Below, piece by piece: positions 29,336 to 39,294 of a stretch of 64,000 nt of DNA. Each line of letters opens with the position of its first letter. Within the stretch, counting starts at the first letter, position 1. The stretch comes from Lysobacterales bacterium (lineage in GTDB: Bacteria > Pseudomonadota > Gammaproteobacteria > Xanthomonadales > SZUA-36). The position numbers and the translations under genes were made by a program. The stretch spans positions 124,001 through 188,000 of the forward strand of contig JABAAB010000026.1 in NCBI GenBank assembly GCA_014238945.1. Direction: 5' to 3'. The notes beneath the pieces were generated by a model that saw only the letters and a program-made list of their open reading frames with translations, was not told where the DNA came from and made no database searches.

Positions 29336-30833
29336 TCAAGCTGTGTCCCCAATCACAAAGTTCCCCGTTTTGCCAGAACCTGGGTGTCATGGGTCCGCCG
29401 CTATTTGAAATTTCCATTTTCGCAGGCATTTGCTGAATTTCACTGAGTGCAAAAACAAAAACCGCGAGTCCGATCATGGTGCCAAGAAGCAATGTAAAAA
29501 GTGCAATGGGTTTTTTTTCCAAATCCTTGGAAGAATTCATATCCAGACCCAATTTCCAACCCACCAGAAGGATCATTGCAACCTGACTTGCCGGCATGAT
29601 AAACAGTCCACTCAGGCAGGCATGAATTACCCCGGCAATCAGGCTTATGGCCAGTATGCTTCGTAAAGGATTAGCGGCAGGGTCAGAACCATGCTGCTGT
29701 CTCAGCCCCGTCAAAAACTTTGATCCGATCAAGACGGCAATAAACAGCAACAGTCCAAATGCGATAAATCCCCATTCTCCTATGATCCTGAACAAGATAC
29801 TGTGTGGATGAGCCGGAACCCACACGTTCCTGTCACATCCAAAACGGGTAGGTCCCGTTCCCAAAATCGGCTGATCAATCGCATCATCAATGGTCAGATT
29901 CCAGAAATAGCTTCGTCCCGAGGTATGGGCCATGGGTCTGCCCACAGAGGTGGCGAAAAAACTTCCAGGTTGCGCGCTCAGTGATTCATTGACCTGGTAA
30001 ATACCTGCATAGATGACGATTCCGGCAATGACTCCTGCCAATTGATACTTCAGCCAGAATTTCCTGTGTTGTGGGACCCACAGGGCGATAAACAACATGG
30101 ATATGACCAGGCTGACCGTGGTGCCACGTGCTGCAGTTGAAATGACCAGAAACCATTGTAATCCAAGCAGAATGACACAAATCTGCCTGATGCCACGTTT
30201 GCCTGGAAATAACAGTGGCAATGCCGCCAGGACCGGTATGGACCAGGTTTGTAACTGGTTGTAAAAGCGAGGGTGCGCGAAATGGATCAACGAATGGTTG
30301 TAACTAAACTCAAATCCACCAACCCATCCCGCCAGATAGCCCATGAATTCCTGAATAAATACGGCCACGCCCAGACTGGACAACAGCAACAAGGCACAGA
30401 GGTCAAAACCGGTGCCGGCAAGCCTGCGACTGGCAGCTACCACGGAAAAAAGCACCATGATCTGAATTATCATCAAGACATCGACCAATGCATAAGCAGA
30501 CTGGTCCAGTCGTAGTGAGGACCAGATACCCAGTGCAATAAACAACGCGATGGCTATACGTTCAGGCGTTCCCAGGCGATTGAGTTGCTCAATGGTTCGG
30601 AGTCTCAGTTTTGTGAAGGCAACCGCACTGACAAGCACAGCAACAAAAAGACCCAGTTCGAGAATACGCTTGGCATCAAAAACTGTCAGTTCACTTAGTG
30701 GGTAAAAAGTGGACGTTATCAACAGGAAAAACCCCAGGGAAAAGACAATCGCCAAGGCCGGGTTTAGACTGGAAGCGGTAGATTCTTCCAGGTTATTTTC
30801 TTTACTTTTGCCTTCTTGTGGTAAGTTTTCCAT
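29322..30833 (-). CDS. O-antigen ligase / pilin oligosaccharyltransferase-like membrane protein (Wzy_C family)
   Basis: 503 residues, about ten to twelve membrane helices. The Wzy_C-type region runs from STAARGTTVSLVISML to a large periplasmic loop containing SGRSYFWNLTIDDAIDQPI, GTGPTRFG and the conserved histidine segment AHPHSILFRIIGEWGF. Members join lipid-linked glycans to lipid A core or to pilins (PilO/TfpO, PglL). Its place directly upstream of pilA, same strand, argues for pilin glycosylation, but a WaaL-type role cannot be excluded. I start at the ATG at 30833 with aagga 6 nt upstream; the frame is open to 30887. The C-terminus carries an extra hydrophobic segment and a soluble tail. 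Confidence 0.75.
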   Translation of the reverse strand: MENLPQEGKSKENNLEESTASSLNPALAIVFSLGFFLLITSTFYPLSELTVFDAKRILELGLFVAVLVSAVAFTKLRLRTIEQLNRLGTPERIAIALFIALGIWSSLRLDQSAYALVDVLMIIQIMVLFSVVAASRRLAGTGFDLCALLLLSSLGVAVFIQEFMGYLAGWVGGFEFSYNHSLIHFAHPRFYNQLQTWSIPVLAALPLLFPGKRGIRQICVILLGLQWFLVISTAARGTTVSLVISMLFIALWVPQHRKFWLKYQLAGVIAGIVIYAGIYQVNESLSAQPGSFFATSVGRPMAHTSGRSYFWNLTIDDAIDQPILGTGPTRFGCDRNVWVPAHPHSILFRIIGEWGFIAFGLLLFIAVLIGSKFLTGLRQQHGSDPAANPLRSILAISLIAGVIHACLSGLFIMPASQVAMILLVGWKLGLDMNSSKDLEKKPIALFTLLLGTMIGLAVFVFALSEIQQMPAKMEISNSGGPMTPRFWQNGELCDWGHSLMTPN

Positions 30834-31174
30834 TCCAATCCTTTGACCTATCTGACCAGGTGTAATCCAACGATCCGCCAGTGGCACCCAGGATAAAGGG
30901 TGTTTCTATTGCTGGCCCTGCTTTTCCTTGTGGCTGCTGCACATAATGAAACACGCAATACCATCTGGTAGATCATGAGATTGCCGTTGTATTCGCCGCC
31001 ATGGGCTGCAACTGCACATCCTCCGCAGTCAACGTGTTGGTGAGTGCGTCCGTGGAACCATGCACATAGATGTATGTCCGAACCAGTTCATCAGGAATCT
31101 TGCGGCCTTGTTCGGGGGGCAATGAACGCACAAACGAGGCAGGCTGACTTGCTTCAGACGACGATTGTTGTAAA
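30834..31174. other. Intergenic stretch between pilR and the ligase gene
   Basis: About 340 nt. A minus-strand frame of 71 codons (31188-30973) is open here, but it starts at a TTG inside pilR, has no ribosome site and resembles nothing I know. No sigma54 box or terminator is convincing. The ligase promoter presumably lies here. Confidence 0.5.
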
Positions 31175-32551
31175 TCAATCGATACCAAATTTTTTCAGCT
31201 TGTATCGAAATGAACGGAAACTGATACCCAGCAGGTCAGCCGCGCGGGTCTTGTTATAACGTGCTTTCTTCAGCGCATCTTCCAGCATTTTCTTTTCAAT
31301 ATCTTCGATATAGGTGTCCAGAGTCTGTTCGTCTCCACGCTCGGACATCGGCTGGTCGTGCTCCGCAATGGTAACTTGTTCGAGCATCAGGTCTTCGGTT
31401 TCAATAAGCTGGTTTTCGCACATGGTTACTGCACGCTGAAGGATGTTTATCAACTCTCTTACATTGCCGGTGTAGTGGTGATTCTCGAGTGCAATCATGG
31501 CATCTTTCGAAATTATGGGTGGTTCGGATTCCTCCCATTGATCGGTTATTTCCTGCAAAAACCTGTTGGCCATTTCAGCAATGTCATCCCTGCGATCTCG
31601 CAGGCTGGGCATGGGTAGCTCGATGACGTTCAAACGGAAAAACAGGTCGCTGCGAAATTTACCCGCATCCACAAGCGGCCTCAGGGTTTGGTGGGAAGCA
31701 CTGACAATGCGAACATCAACCGGGACTTCTCTGCGGGCTCCGATGGGCAACACGGCCTTTTCCTGTATCGCCCTCAGCAGCTTGACCTGCATATGCAGTG
31801 GCAGGTCTGCCACTTCGTCGAGCATCAGTGTGCCACCGTCAGCGGCCTGAAACAGTCCGTCCTTGTCACTGGTTGCACCGGTAAAGCTGCCCTTGCGGTG
31901 ACCAAAAAATTCACTTTCCATCAATTCTGTTGGAATGGCTCCGCAGTTTACTGGTACGAACGGATGGTCGGCTCGTGGTCCCAGATCATGGATAAGACGG
32001 GCAGCCAATTCTTTTCCCGAACCGGATTCACCGCTGATCAGAACAGGGGCCTGGCTGCGTGCCAGCTTCCTGATCATCGTTTTGCATTTTTGAATTGCTG
32101 CTGAATTGCCCGTCAATCTGTCAAGGGAGTCCATCACAAATGGACTTTCATCCTGGCCCTTATTGATAGATTCGCGAACTTCCGCGTCACGTAGTTTGAG
32201 TGCTGTATTAACCAGTTTTCTCAATATGGATAAATCAACCGGTTTGGATACAAAGTCAAATGCGCCGATCTTCAGTGCCAGAACTGCATCTTCGATTCTA
32301 CCGTATGCGGTGATCACGGCCGCGGGTAACTGGGGGTGCTGCTCAGCAATTTCACGAATCAAATCGAGTCCGGTGCCATCGGGTAGACGCAGGTCTGTCA
32401 GGCAAAAACTGAATTGGTCAGTGGTCAGCGCCTGTCTTGCACTGGCCAGGTCCTTGGCAGTTGTTACCTTAAGATCCATCCGGCTCAAAGTAAGATCGAG
32501 TAGTTCCCGGATGTCAGGTTCATCATCAACGATTAATACATGGTGTTGCAT
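31175..32551 (-). CDS. pilR: sigma54-dependent response regulator PilR
   Basis: 458 residues, NtrC-type. Receiver domain (1-115) with phosphoacceptor Asp in CLTDLRLPDG, a AAA+ domain with Walker A GESGSGKE, the sigma54-contact loop in the form GSFTGA (the commonest form is GAFTGA), Walker B GGTLMLDEV, and a C-terminal Fis-type helix-turn-helix (KKARYNKTRAADLLGISFRS). It should activate the sigma54 promoter of pilA at 29213-29227. It lies 40 nt after pilS. Confidence 0.95.
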   Translation of the reverse strand: MQHHVLIVDDEPDIRELLDLTLSRMDLKVTTAKDLASARQALTTDQFSFCLTDLRLPDGTGLDLIREIAEQHPQLPAAVITAYGRIEDAVLALKIGAFDFVSKPVDLSILRKLVNTALKLRDAEVRESINKGQDESPFVMDSLDRLTGNSAAIQKCKTMIRKLARSQAPVLISGESGSGKELAARLIHDLGPRADHPFVPVNCGAIPTELMESEFFGHRKGSFTGATSDKDGLFQAADGGTLMLDEVADLPLHMQVKLLRAIQEKAVLPIGARREVPVDVRIVSASHQTLRPLVDAGKFRSDLFFRLNVIELPMPSLRDRRDDIAEMANRFLQEITDQWEESEPPIISKDAMIALENHHYTGNVRELINILQRAVTMCENQLIETEDLMLEQVTIAEHDQPMSERGDEQTLDTYIEDIEKKMLEDALKKARYNKTRAADLLGISFRSFRYKLKKFGID

Positions 32552-32591
32552 GTTCAGATTTCTGTGTTCCGGTGGTCATGTGCTGAAACGT

Positions 32592-34232
32592 TCATTTCTG
32601 AATTACCTGGGTCTCTTTGTCTTTCTCGGTAAGCGATAGTGCCAGCCGCACGTGAAACCGGGTGCCACTTCCAAGAGTTGAGTCTACCGTAAGTTCGGCC
32701 TGATTAACCTCGCAAAGTTGCCGGGCGATATACAAGCCCAAACCGGATCCATGTTTATGGGTAGTATAAAAGGGTTCAAAAATGTTTGCGATGTGATCAT
32801 CGGAAATACCCGGACCATTGTCTTCTACGGTGATCACGCAATACCCTGTGCCTGGCTGGCGCTCAATTCCTAACCTGACCTTCGGGCTCTCGTTTTCGCT
32901 GCAGGCGTGTCGTAAGGCATTGTCAATCAATTTCCAGATCGCCTGGTGCAGGTGGCTGCGATCGAACAGGACCAGCATCTGGTCGTCCTGGAAATCTGTT
33001 TCCAGATCGATTTTCCTGCCCAGTTGTGACCCTTTGAACTCCTGGACAATTTCCTCCAGCCAGTCTTTCAAATCCAACATATCAGGTCGAGATTTTTCAC
33101 GCCTGGACAGTTGCAGTATATTTTCCACTATGTCGTTCATCCTGCGTGACTGATAATGAATAATATCAGCCAGCCGGGCGTCTGACTCTGGTAAATCTTT
33201 TGCTTCGGCCAGTAGCTGGGCTGCATGGCTGACAGCAGCTAGGGGATTGCGAATTTCATGGGCGATGCTGCCCGAAAGCTTGGCCAGTGAACTGGCGGAC
33301 AACTCCAGCGCCCGTTGTGCCACGACATCATTATCTTCAAGAAAAATCAACACGTGAATACTGGCAGTTGCTGGCAGAGATACAAACTTGGGAACGACCT
33401 TGGCCTGGCTTGCAAACAGTGTGATGGGTGCTATCTCGCGGGATGGATTGGCACGCCAAACCTCCAGCGCCCCATCCAGTTCCGGAGATAAATCTGTCAG
33501 GAATTTCTGCCGACTGGACTGCCTGCCGAGTGAAAACCAGGCCGATTCATTCATTAGTTGAATGCGACCCTCATTGTCAACCGCCAGAACCCCACTGCGC
33601 ATACGCCGAATGATCAATTCGTTGATCTGTTCCAGTCGCGTCAGGTCAAGAGCCTGTTGTTCTGCAATTAAACGGTAATCCCGCAGCCAGAAGGAGAGCA
33701 GGTTGACCAGAATCGCTGTAATGAATGTGGTAATGCCATAGAGTCCCGCCTGAATGAGATGTTTACCGGAGTCATCCCGAAGTAATACCCCGGTTATTGA
33801 CTCGCCGATAAAAGCCAGAACGACCAATGATGCGAAAAATAATGCCAGCCGCAAGGGCAGCAAGATGGCAGCAGATGCACTGGCAAAGATCAGGAGTACT
33901 CCCAGCCCACTTTCCAGTCCTCCAAAAATGAACAGGAGTATCGACAGAAACAGGACATCGACAAAAATGGAGATCTGGGCAAGGAAGTAATGCTGGGCGC
34001 TCTTCCTATGTGATTCGAAGGCCAGGAAAATTGCCAATATAAAATAAGAGGTCAGTAAAATTGCCGCCAACGCGGAGTTTTCAATATATGGTGGTTTGAT
34101 CAGCAGACCGGTAAAAAAAGCAATTGCCAGTATCAAACTGATAAACAATCTGAATACATTCAAATAGGCTACGACCCTGCGGGTTAGCGCCGGTGGCAAA
34201 GGATAAGAGTTGAAGTCGGTCGTTTGACTCAT
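32592..34232 (-). CDS. pilS: Sensor histidine kinase PilS
   Basis: 546 residues from the ATG at 34232, preceded by aggga; upstream in-frame starts (to 34289) lack a ribosome site. Six closely spaced membrane helices (about 20-190) are typical of PilS, whose P. aeruginosa member senses pilin in the membrane. A PAS-like segment (RMRSGVLAVDNEGRIQLMN), the HisKA phosphoacceptor in GSIAHEIRNPLAAVSHAAQL, and the HATPase_c N box NALRHAC with DNGPGIS and HGSGLGLYIAR follow. It pairs with PilR downstream. Confidence 0.94.
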   Translation of the reverse strand: MSQTTDFNSYPLPPALTRRVVAYLNVFRLFISLILAIAFFTGLLIKPPYIENSALAAILLTSYFILAIFLAFESHRKSAQHYFLAQISIFVDVLFLSILLFIFGGLESGLGVLLIFASASAAILLPLRLALFFASLVVLAFIGESITGVLLRDDSGKHLIQAGLYGITTFITAILVNLLSFWLRDYRLIAEQQALDLTRLEQINELIIRRMRSGVLAVDNEGRIQLMNESAWFSLGRQSSRQKFLTDLSPELDGALEVWRANPSREIAPITLFASQAKVVPKFVSLPATASIHVLIFLEDNDVVAQRALELSASSLAKLSGSIAHEIRNPLAAVSHAAQLLAEAKDLPESDARLADIIHYQSRRMNDIVENILQLSRREKSRPDMLDLKDWLEEIVQEFKGSQLGRKIDLETDFQDDQMLVLFDRSHLHQAIWKLIDNALRHACSENESPKVRLGIERQPGTGYCVITVEDNGPGISDDHIANIFEPFYTTHKHGSGLGLYIARQLCEVNQAELTVDSTLGSGTRFHVRLALSLTEKDKETQVIQK

Positions 34233-34460
34233 TAATTTCCCTGCAGATTGAGTTACCATCGTCTGGTGGGTCAGACGAAGTCGTATCATCGTCCACTGGC
34301 ACTGAATTATATCACTACAGAGGCGGGCTGATTCCAGTTGGGCCGGTGGCTAATAACAAGGAGGTGTTTCTTTGCTTTGAGCACCAATTCAGTGGAAAAT
34401 ACCACCTTTGGTCAGAGTTGGATTCCCTCAGGATTTGCAGATCCTCTTAAAGGAGAAAAT

Positions 34461-35645
34461 ATGAATTTTCACGAATACCAGGCTAAGGAGCTTTTCGATG
34501 ATTACGGTATTCCCGTACCTGACGGCAGGGTTGCGCGGACACCCGATGAGGCAGTCCTGGCGGCCCAGAGTCTCGGCGGTCAAATGTGGGTGGTAAAGGC
34601 ACAGGTACACGCGGGCGGACGCGGTAAGGCCGGTGGTGTGAAATTGGTCCGAACACGAGCCGAGGTTCGTGAGCAGGCCAAGCAGATGTTGAACATGAAA
34701 ATAAGCACCTATCAAACTGGTGGTCTTTCGCTACCGGTGGATTCTGTGCTGATTGCTGAGGCGACCGATATTGTAAAAGAGCTCTACCTTTCTGCTCTGA
34801 TTGACCGGGTAAATCGGTGTGTCACCTTCATGGGGTCAGCTGCCGGTGGCGTGGACATTGAACAGGTCGCGGCCACGGAACCGGAAAAAATCGTCACGGT
34901 CAACGTCGACAATGTTGCAGGGTTCCAGTCTTACCAGGCCCGTCAAATGGGATTTGGTATGGGTCTTTCCTCCAAGCACGTGAGGCAATTGACCGGGATT
35001 ATGGCGGCGCTTTATCGTCTGTTCATGGATAAAGATCTCAGTCTGTTGGAAGTCAACCCATTGATCATCGATGGGGATGACAATCTGATGGCCCTGGATG
35101 CCAAGATCAATATGGACGATAACGCCATGTTCCGGCATCCGGATTTGGCCGCCATGCGTGATGAGGCACAAGAGGATCCAACCGAGGCAGCAGCCAGCCG
35201 GCATGGTCTGAACTATGTGACACTCGATGGCAATATCGCCTGTATGGTAAACGGAGCAGGTCTGGCCATGGCCACCATGGATGTTGTAAAACTCAATGGT
35301 GGTGAACCTGCCAATTTCCTCGATGTTGGCGGAGGAACCAATGCAGAAAGGGTCAAAGAAGCCTTCAAATTGATTCTGGCGGGGGAAAATGTAGATGCCA
35401 TATTGGTCAATATTTTTGGCGGCATCGTTCGGTGTGATCTCATTTCTGAGGGGATTATCGCTGCTGTCACGGAGGTTGGGGTCGATGTGCCGGTCGTGGT
35501 AAGGCTTGAAGGAACACGGGTGGACGAAGGAAGGCGGTTACTGTCGGACAGTGGTTTGGCCATAATTACTGCATCTGATTTGAATGATGCAGCCAGGAAA
35601 GTAGTAGCTGCAGCCAACCATGCTGAAAACGGGGTAGAACAATGA
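34461..35645 (+). CDS. sucC: Succinyl-CoA synthetase (ADP-forming) beta subunit
   Basis: 394 residues (E. coli 388). ATP-grasp subunit of the TCA-cycle enzyme that makes ATP from succinyl-CoA. [20 protein letters not shown] opening, [21 protein letters not shown]-grasp loop, LLEVNPL, and the C-terminal [16 protein letters not shown] and [12 protein letters not shown]. The ATG at 34461 follows aaaggag. It is divergent from pilS with about 230 nt between start codons. Confidence 0.97.
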   Translation: MNFHEYQAKELFDDYGIPVPDGRVARTPDEAVLAAQSLGGQMWVVKAQVHAGGRGKAGGVKLVRTRAEVREQAKQMLNMKISTYQTGGLSLPVDSVLIAEATDIVKELYLSALIDRVNRCVTFMGSAAGGVDIEQVAATEPEKIVTVNVDNVAGFQSYQARQMGFGMGLSSKHVRQLTGIMAALYRLFMDKDLSLLEVNPLIIDGDDNLMALDAKINMDDNAMFRHPDLAAMRDEAQEDPTEAAASRHGLNYVTLDGNIACMVNGAGLAMATMDVVKLNGGEPANFLDVGGGTNAERVKEAFKLILAGENVDAILVNIFGGIVRCDLISEGIIAAVTEVGVDVPVVVRLEGTRVDEGRRLLSDSGLAIITASDLNDAARKVVAAANHAENGVEQ

Positions 35646-36511
35646 GTGTATTGGTCAACAGTAATACCAAGGTTATTTGCCAGGGATTTACAGGTAATCA
35701 GGGCACATTTCATTCCGAACAGGCACTGGAATACGGCACCCGGTTGGTGGGCGGGGTTACTCCTGGTAAGGGAGGGCAGCAGCATTTGGGCTTACCCGTA
35801 TTTAACACAGTTTCAGAAGCGGTGGAGCAGACCGGAGCCACTGCCACCGTCATCTACGTACCGCCACCATTTGCTGCAGATGCCATTCTGGAAGCTGATG
35901 ATGCTGGAATTGAGGTGATTGTTGCGATTACAGAGGGCATACCGGTACAGGATATGATGCGGGTAAAGGCGGTTTTGAATGACAAGCCTGACACTTGGTT
36001 GATTGGTCCAAATTGCCCTGGAATAATTACCCCTGGTGCCTGCAAAATAGGAATCATGCCCGGACGAATCCACGCCCGTGGCAAGGTCGGAATCGTTTCG
36101 CGATCAGGTACACTGACCTACGAGGCCGTCTACCAGACAACCCAGGCAGGTCTGGGCCAAACCACCGTGATCGGGATAGGCGGGGACCCGATTCAAGGTA
36201 TGAGTTTTATTGATTGCCTGCGTCTTTTTCAGGATGATGAGGCTACCGAAGGTATCATCATGGTTGGTGAAATTGGAGGTTCAGCGGAAGAAGATGCAGC
36301 TGAATTTATTTCTGATTATGTGACCAAACCGGTCGTGGCATACATAGCGGGTGTTACGGCTCCGCCTGGAAAACGTATGGGTCATGCCGGAGCCATCATC
36401 GCCGGTGGGAAGGGCACTGCGCAGGCAAAATTTGAAGCCCTGGAGGCAGCCGGGGTCACAACGGTACGTTCACCGGCCGATCTGGGTAATGCAATCCAGA
36501 ATCGCCTGTAA
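35642..36511 (+). CDS. sucD: Succinyl-CoA synthetase alpha subunit
   Basis: 289 residues, as in E. coli. CoA-binding Rossmann domain with [17 protein letters not shown], then [12 protein letters not shown] and the ligase domain with the phosphorylated histidine in [11 protein letters not shown]. The ATG overlaps the sucC stop by 4 nt, coupling the two subunits. Confidence 0.97.
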   Translation: MSVLVNSNTKVICQGFTGNQGTFHSEQALEYGTRLVGGVTPGKGGQQHLGLPVFNTVSEAVEQTGATATVIYVPPPFAADAILEADDAGIEVIVAITEGIPVQDMMRVKAVLNDKPDTWLIGPNCPGIITPGACKIGIMPGRIHARGKVGIVSRSGTLTYEAVYQTTQAGLGQTTVIGIGGDPIQGMSFIDCLRLFQDDEATEGIIMVGEIGGSAEEDAAEFISDYVTKPVVAYIAGVTAPPGKRMGHAGAIIAGGKGTAQAKFEALEAAGVTTVRSPADLGNAIQNRL

Positions 36512-36563
36512 TCTTTCGTTCTATGCATGCCTGATGATGCAGGCGGATTGATCATTGACGTCC

Positions 36564-38222
36564 ATGACAAGAATTAGCCTGGCCCAGCGGGATTTTCCGG
36601 TCGGTGACATGACCGGTAACCTTACCAGGGCAAGGGAATGTATTTCCGCGGCAATTGCCGGCGGCGCTGACCTGGTACTGTTCCCGGAATTGGCGATCAG
36701 TGGCTATCCACCGGAAGACCTGCTGCTGCGTCCCGGTTTCATGCACCAGTGCCATCAGACTGTGGCGGAACTGCTCGGATATGTGCATGGAATTGATGTG
36801 GTCATCGGTCACCCCTGGCAGGTCGGCGGTGACAGATATAATGCCGTTAGCTGGATACGCGAAGGCAAGGTCATCGGTCGTTATTTCAAGCAAATTTTAC
36901 CCAATTATGCGGTATTCGATGAGCACCGTTATTTTACTGCAGGAAGCCAGCCACTCGTAACAGACCTCAACGGCAGCAAGCTGGGTATTCTGATCTGTGA
37001 AGATGCCTGGCGCCCGGAACCTGCTGCTGCGGCCAGGGCTGCGGGTGCGGAATTATTGCTTGTAACCAACGCGTCTCCGTTCCGGGATGATAAATTCGCT
37101 GCCCGGATTGCCATGATGAACGGGCGTCATGAGGATTGCGGCTTGCCCATGGTTTATTGCAATCTGGTGGGTGGACAGGATGAACTGGTGTTTGACGGGC
37201 GCTCCATGCTGGTAAGTTCGGATGGCCTGATGTCGGCCATGACTGAACCGTGCGAAGAAGGTCTTATGGAAGTCGTTTATCGACCGCAAACAGGTCAGCT
37301 ACGATTTGAGAGTGCTGATGCACTACGGCAAACGGAACATGGTGACAGCTGGCTGGATGAGGACGTTATAGCAGGGATCTACAAGATACTTGTGCGGGGC
37401 CTCAAAGATTATGTGCTGAAGAATGGCTTCAGTGATGTGGTGATCGGTCTGTCGGGTGGGATCGATTCTGCCCTGACAATGATCCTGGCAACCGACGCCC
37501 TGGGCGCAGATCATGTGCATGCCGTCATGATGCCATCAAGACATACCTCTCAATTGAGTTTGAAACTGGCACGTCAGCAGACGTCCATGCTGGATGTGGA
37601 CTACCGCGAACTCTCCATTGAGCCGGCATACGAGGCCACTCTTGACTCGCTGGAAGTGACATTTGAGGGATGTGCAGAAGATGTCACTGAAGAAAATCTG
37701 CAGGCGAGGGTACGCGGTAACCTGCTCATGGCTCTATCCAATAAATTTGGATGGATGGTCTTGGCTACCGGCAACAAGAGTGAACTTGCGGTCGGTTACA
37801 GCACCATTTATGGTGATATGTGTGGTGGCTTTTCACCCATCAAGGATTGTCTGAAATCACGGGTTTATGAGCTGAGCCAGTTTCGGAATTCTCTTTCTCC
37901 AGCCATCCCTCAGGCCGTCATTGACCGGCCACCTTCAGCGGAACTTGCACCCGGACAACTGGATCTGGACAGTCTGCCGGAATATGAGGTTTTGGATCAG
38001 ATCCTGTCCCGGTACGTTGAGCAGGACCGGTCAATTGCGGACATTGTCGGTGACGGGTTTGATGAAGACCTGGTCAGACGGGTAGCCGCAATGGTAATCA
38101 GAAATGAATATAAACGACGCCAGGGAGCACCCGGTGTGAGAATTACATCAAAAGCCTTTGGCCGCGACCGTCGCTATCCGATTACTTCGGGCTGGCATGA
38201 AGACATGATCAACAAAACCTGA
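36564..38222 (+). CDS. nadE: Glutamine-dependent NAD+ synthetase
   Basis: 552 residues in two domains. N-terminal nitrilase-like glutaminase (1-260) shows the Glu-Lys-Cys triad contexts FPELAISGYPPEDLLLR, FKQILPNYAVFDE and LICEDAWRPEP. C-terminal synthetase has the pyrophosphatase loop GLSGGIDSALT and NKSELAVGYSTIYGDMCGG. It converts deamido-NAD to NAD using glutamine-derived ammonia. Start at the ATG at 36564; a TTG at 36555 would add three residues, and neither has a strong ribosome site. It may read on from sucCD. Confidence 0.95.
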   Translation: MTRISLAQRDFPVGDMTGNLTRARECISAAIAGGADLVLFPELAISGYPPEDLLLRPGFMHQCHQTVAELLGYVHGIDVVIGHPWQVGGDRYNAVSWIREGKVIGRYFKQILPNYAVFDEHRYFTAGSQPLVTDLNGSKLGILICEDAWRPEPAAAARAAGAELLLVTNASPFRDDKFAARIAMMNGRHEDCGLPMVYCNLVGGQDELVFDGRSMLVSSDGLMSAMTEPCEEGLMEVVYRPQTGQLRFESADALRQTEHGDSWLDEDVIAGIYKILVRGLKDYVLKNGFSDVVIGLSGGIDSALTMILATDALGADHVHAVMMPSRHTSQLSLKLARQQTSMLDVDYRELSIEPAYEATLDSLEVTFEGCAEDVTEENLQARVRGNLLMALSNKFGWMVLATGNKSELAVGYSTIYGDMCGGFSPIKDCLKSRVYELSQFRNSLSPAIPQAVIDRPPSAELAPGQLDLDSLPEYEVLDQILSRYVEQDRSIADIVGDGFDEDLVRRVAAMVIRNEYKRRQGAPGVRITSKAFGRDRRYPITSGWHEDMINKT

Positions 38223-38261
38223 GTTGCCTATAACCACCTGACCCGTCAGCTGTGGAACTGA

Positions 38262-39104
38262 TCAGTCCTTTCCGAATGGCCACAACCGGCCGAAAAAACC
38301 GCCTTTGTTTGATACACCGGTCACATAGGGGTGATCCGGATAATTCAGCACCAATACCTTCATCGTATCTTCTGCCAGTTCGGGCAATCCCATTTCGGTA
38401 TAGGAAACATGCAATATTTCAAGTGCATTTGCAGTTTCGGGTGTGCCGGGATAGGTTTCCAATGTAAAACGGGCCCGATTCGCAGCTGCGACATAGGCTT
38501 TGCGACGCATGTAATAGCGCGCAACATCCAGTTCGTAGAAAGACAGGTTGTTGCGAAGGAATACCATTCTTTGTCTCGCGTCCGGTGCATATCTGCTGTC
38601 CGGAAAACGCCTGATCAGTTCATCAAAATCGCGGAAAGACTCCCTTGCTGCCGTCTGGTCACGATCCCGCACCCTCGACGGCATCATGCGTTCCATGAAG
38701 CCAATACGTTGTTCATAATTGGTCAATCCACGCAGGTAGAAGGCATAGTCGACGTTGGGGTGGCTGGGATAGGTGCGGATGAAACGATCGGCTGTGGACA
38801 GCGCCGCTTCTGCCCTGCCGCCTTTGTGGTATGCATAGGCAAGCTCAAGTTGAGCCTGTTCTGTATAGCGTCCAAAAGGATAACGTGTTGACAATTGCTG
38901 GTAGGCATGGATCGCACGTGACCAGTTTTGCCCATTCAGATAGTTTTTTGCTTGCTCATACATTTGAGCAGCAGGTCGACCATCGTCGATATCATCCTTG
39001 TCTTTCCTGCAAGCAGATAAAGTGAACATACACAAAGTGATCAAGAAGATAATTAGAAGCCTGGAACCTAACGGGGACCTCAAGGGCGGTGAAGCTGAAT
39101 ACAT
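38262..39104 (-). CDS. bamD: Outer membrane assembly lipoprotein BamD
   Basis: 280 residues, some 35 longer than E. coli BamD. Lipoprotein signal with lipobox LSAC (Cys about 32), then five TPR-like repeats: MYEQAKNYLNGQNWSRAIHAY, RYPFGRYTEQAQLELAYAYH, FIRTYPSHPNVDYAFYLRG, RDFDELIRRFPDSRYAPDAR and the C-terminal ARYYMRRKAYVAAANRAR. It is the essential partner of BamA in outer-membrane protein insertion. It is divergent from rluD, as in E. coli, and convergent with nadE (39 nt between stops). Confidence 0.95.
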   Translation of the reverse strand: MYSASPPLRSPLGSRLLIIFLITLCMFTLSACRKDKDDIDDGRPAAQMYEQAKNYLNGQNWSRAIHAYQQLSTRYPFGRYTEQAQLELAYAYHKGGRAEAALSTADRFIRTYPSHPNVDYAFYLRGLTNYEQRIGFMERMMPSRVRDRDQTAARESFRDFDELIRRFPDSRYAPDARQRMVFLRNNLSFYELDVARYYMRRKAYVAAANRARFTLETYPGTPETANALEILHVSYTEMGLPELAEDTMKVLVLNYPDHPYVTGVSNKGGFFGRLWPFGKD

Positions 39105-39294
39105 GTTTTGACCTGACGAAATACTGAGGACGGAATGATAGCGGAATCGGCGTCGTCAGACTAGCCTTGTGTAACGGATTCGAAAAACCGGGCCGGGCCA
39201 TTCAGAACGGTAATACCGGGACGCGAAAATATCACTGTGAGGTCCTAGAATAGGACCATGCAATAATTACCGGAATATCGCCGGATAGAGGATC

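Noticed and set aside
30880-30900. sigma54-like TGGCAC near the ligase start
   Set aside because: A TGGC-type -24 half is present on the plus strand only, without a GC at -12 and facing away from the ligase gene.
30973-31188. 71-codon minus-strand frame after pilR
   Set aside because: Begins at a TTG inside pilR without a ribosome site; low-complexity composition and nothing recognisable.
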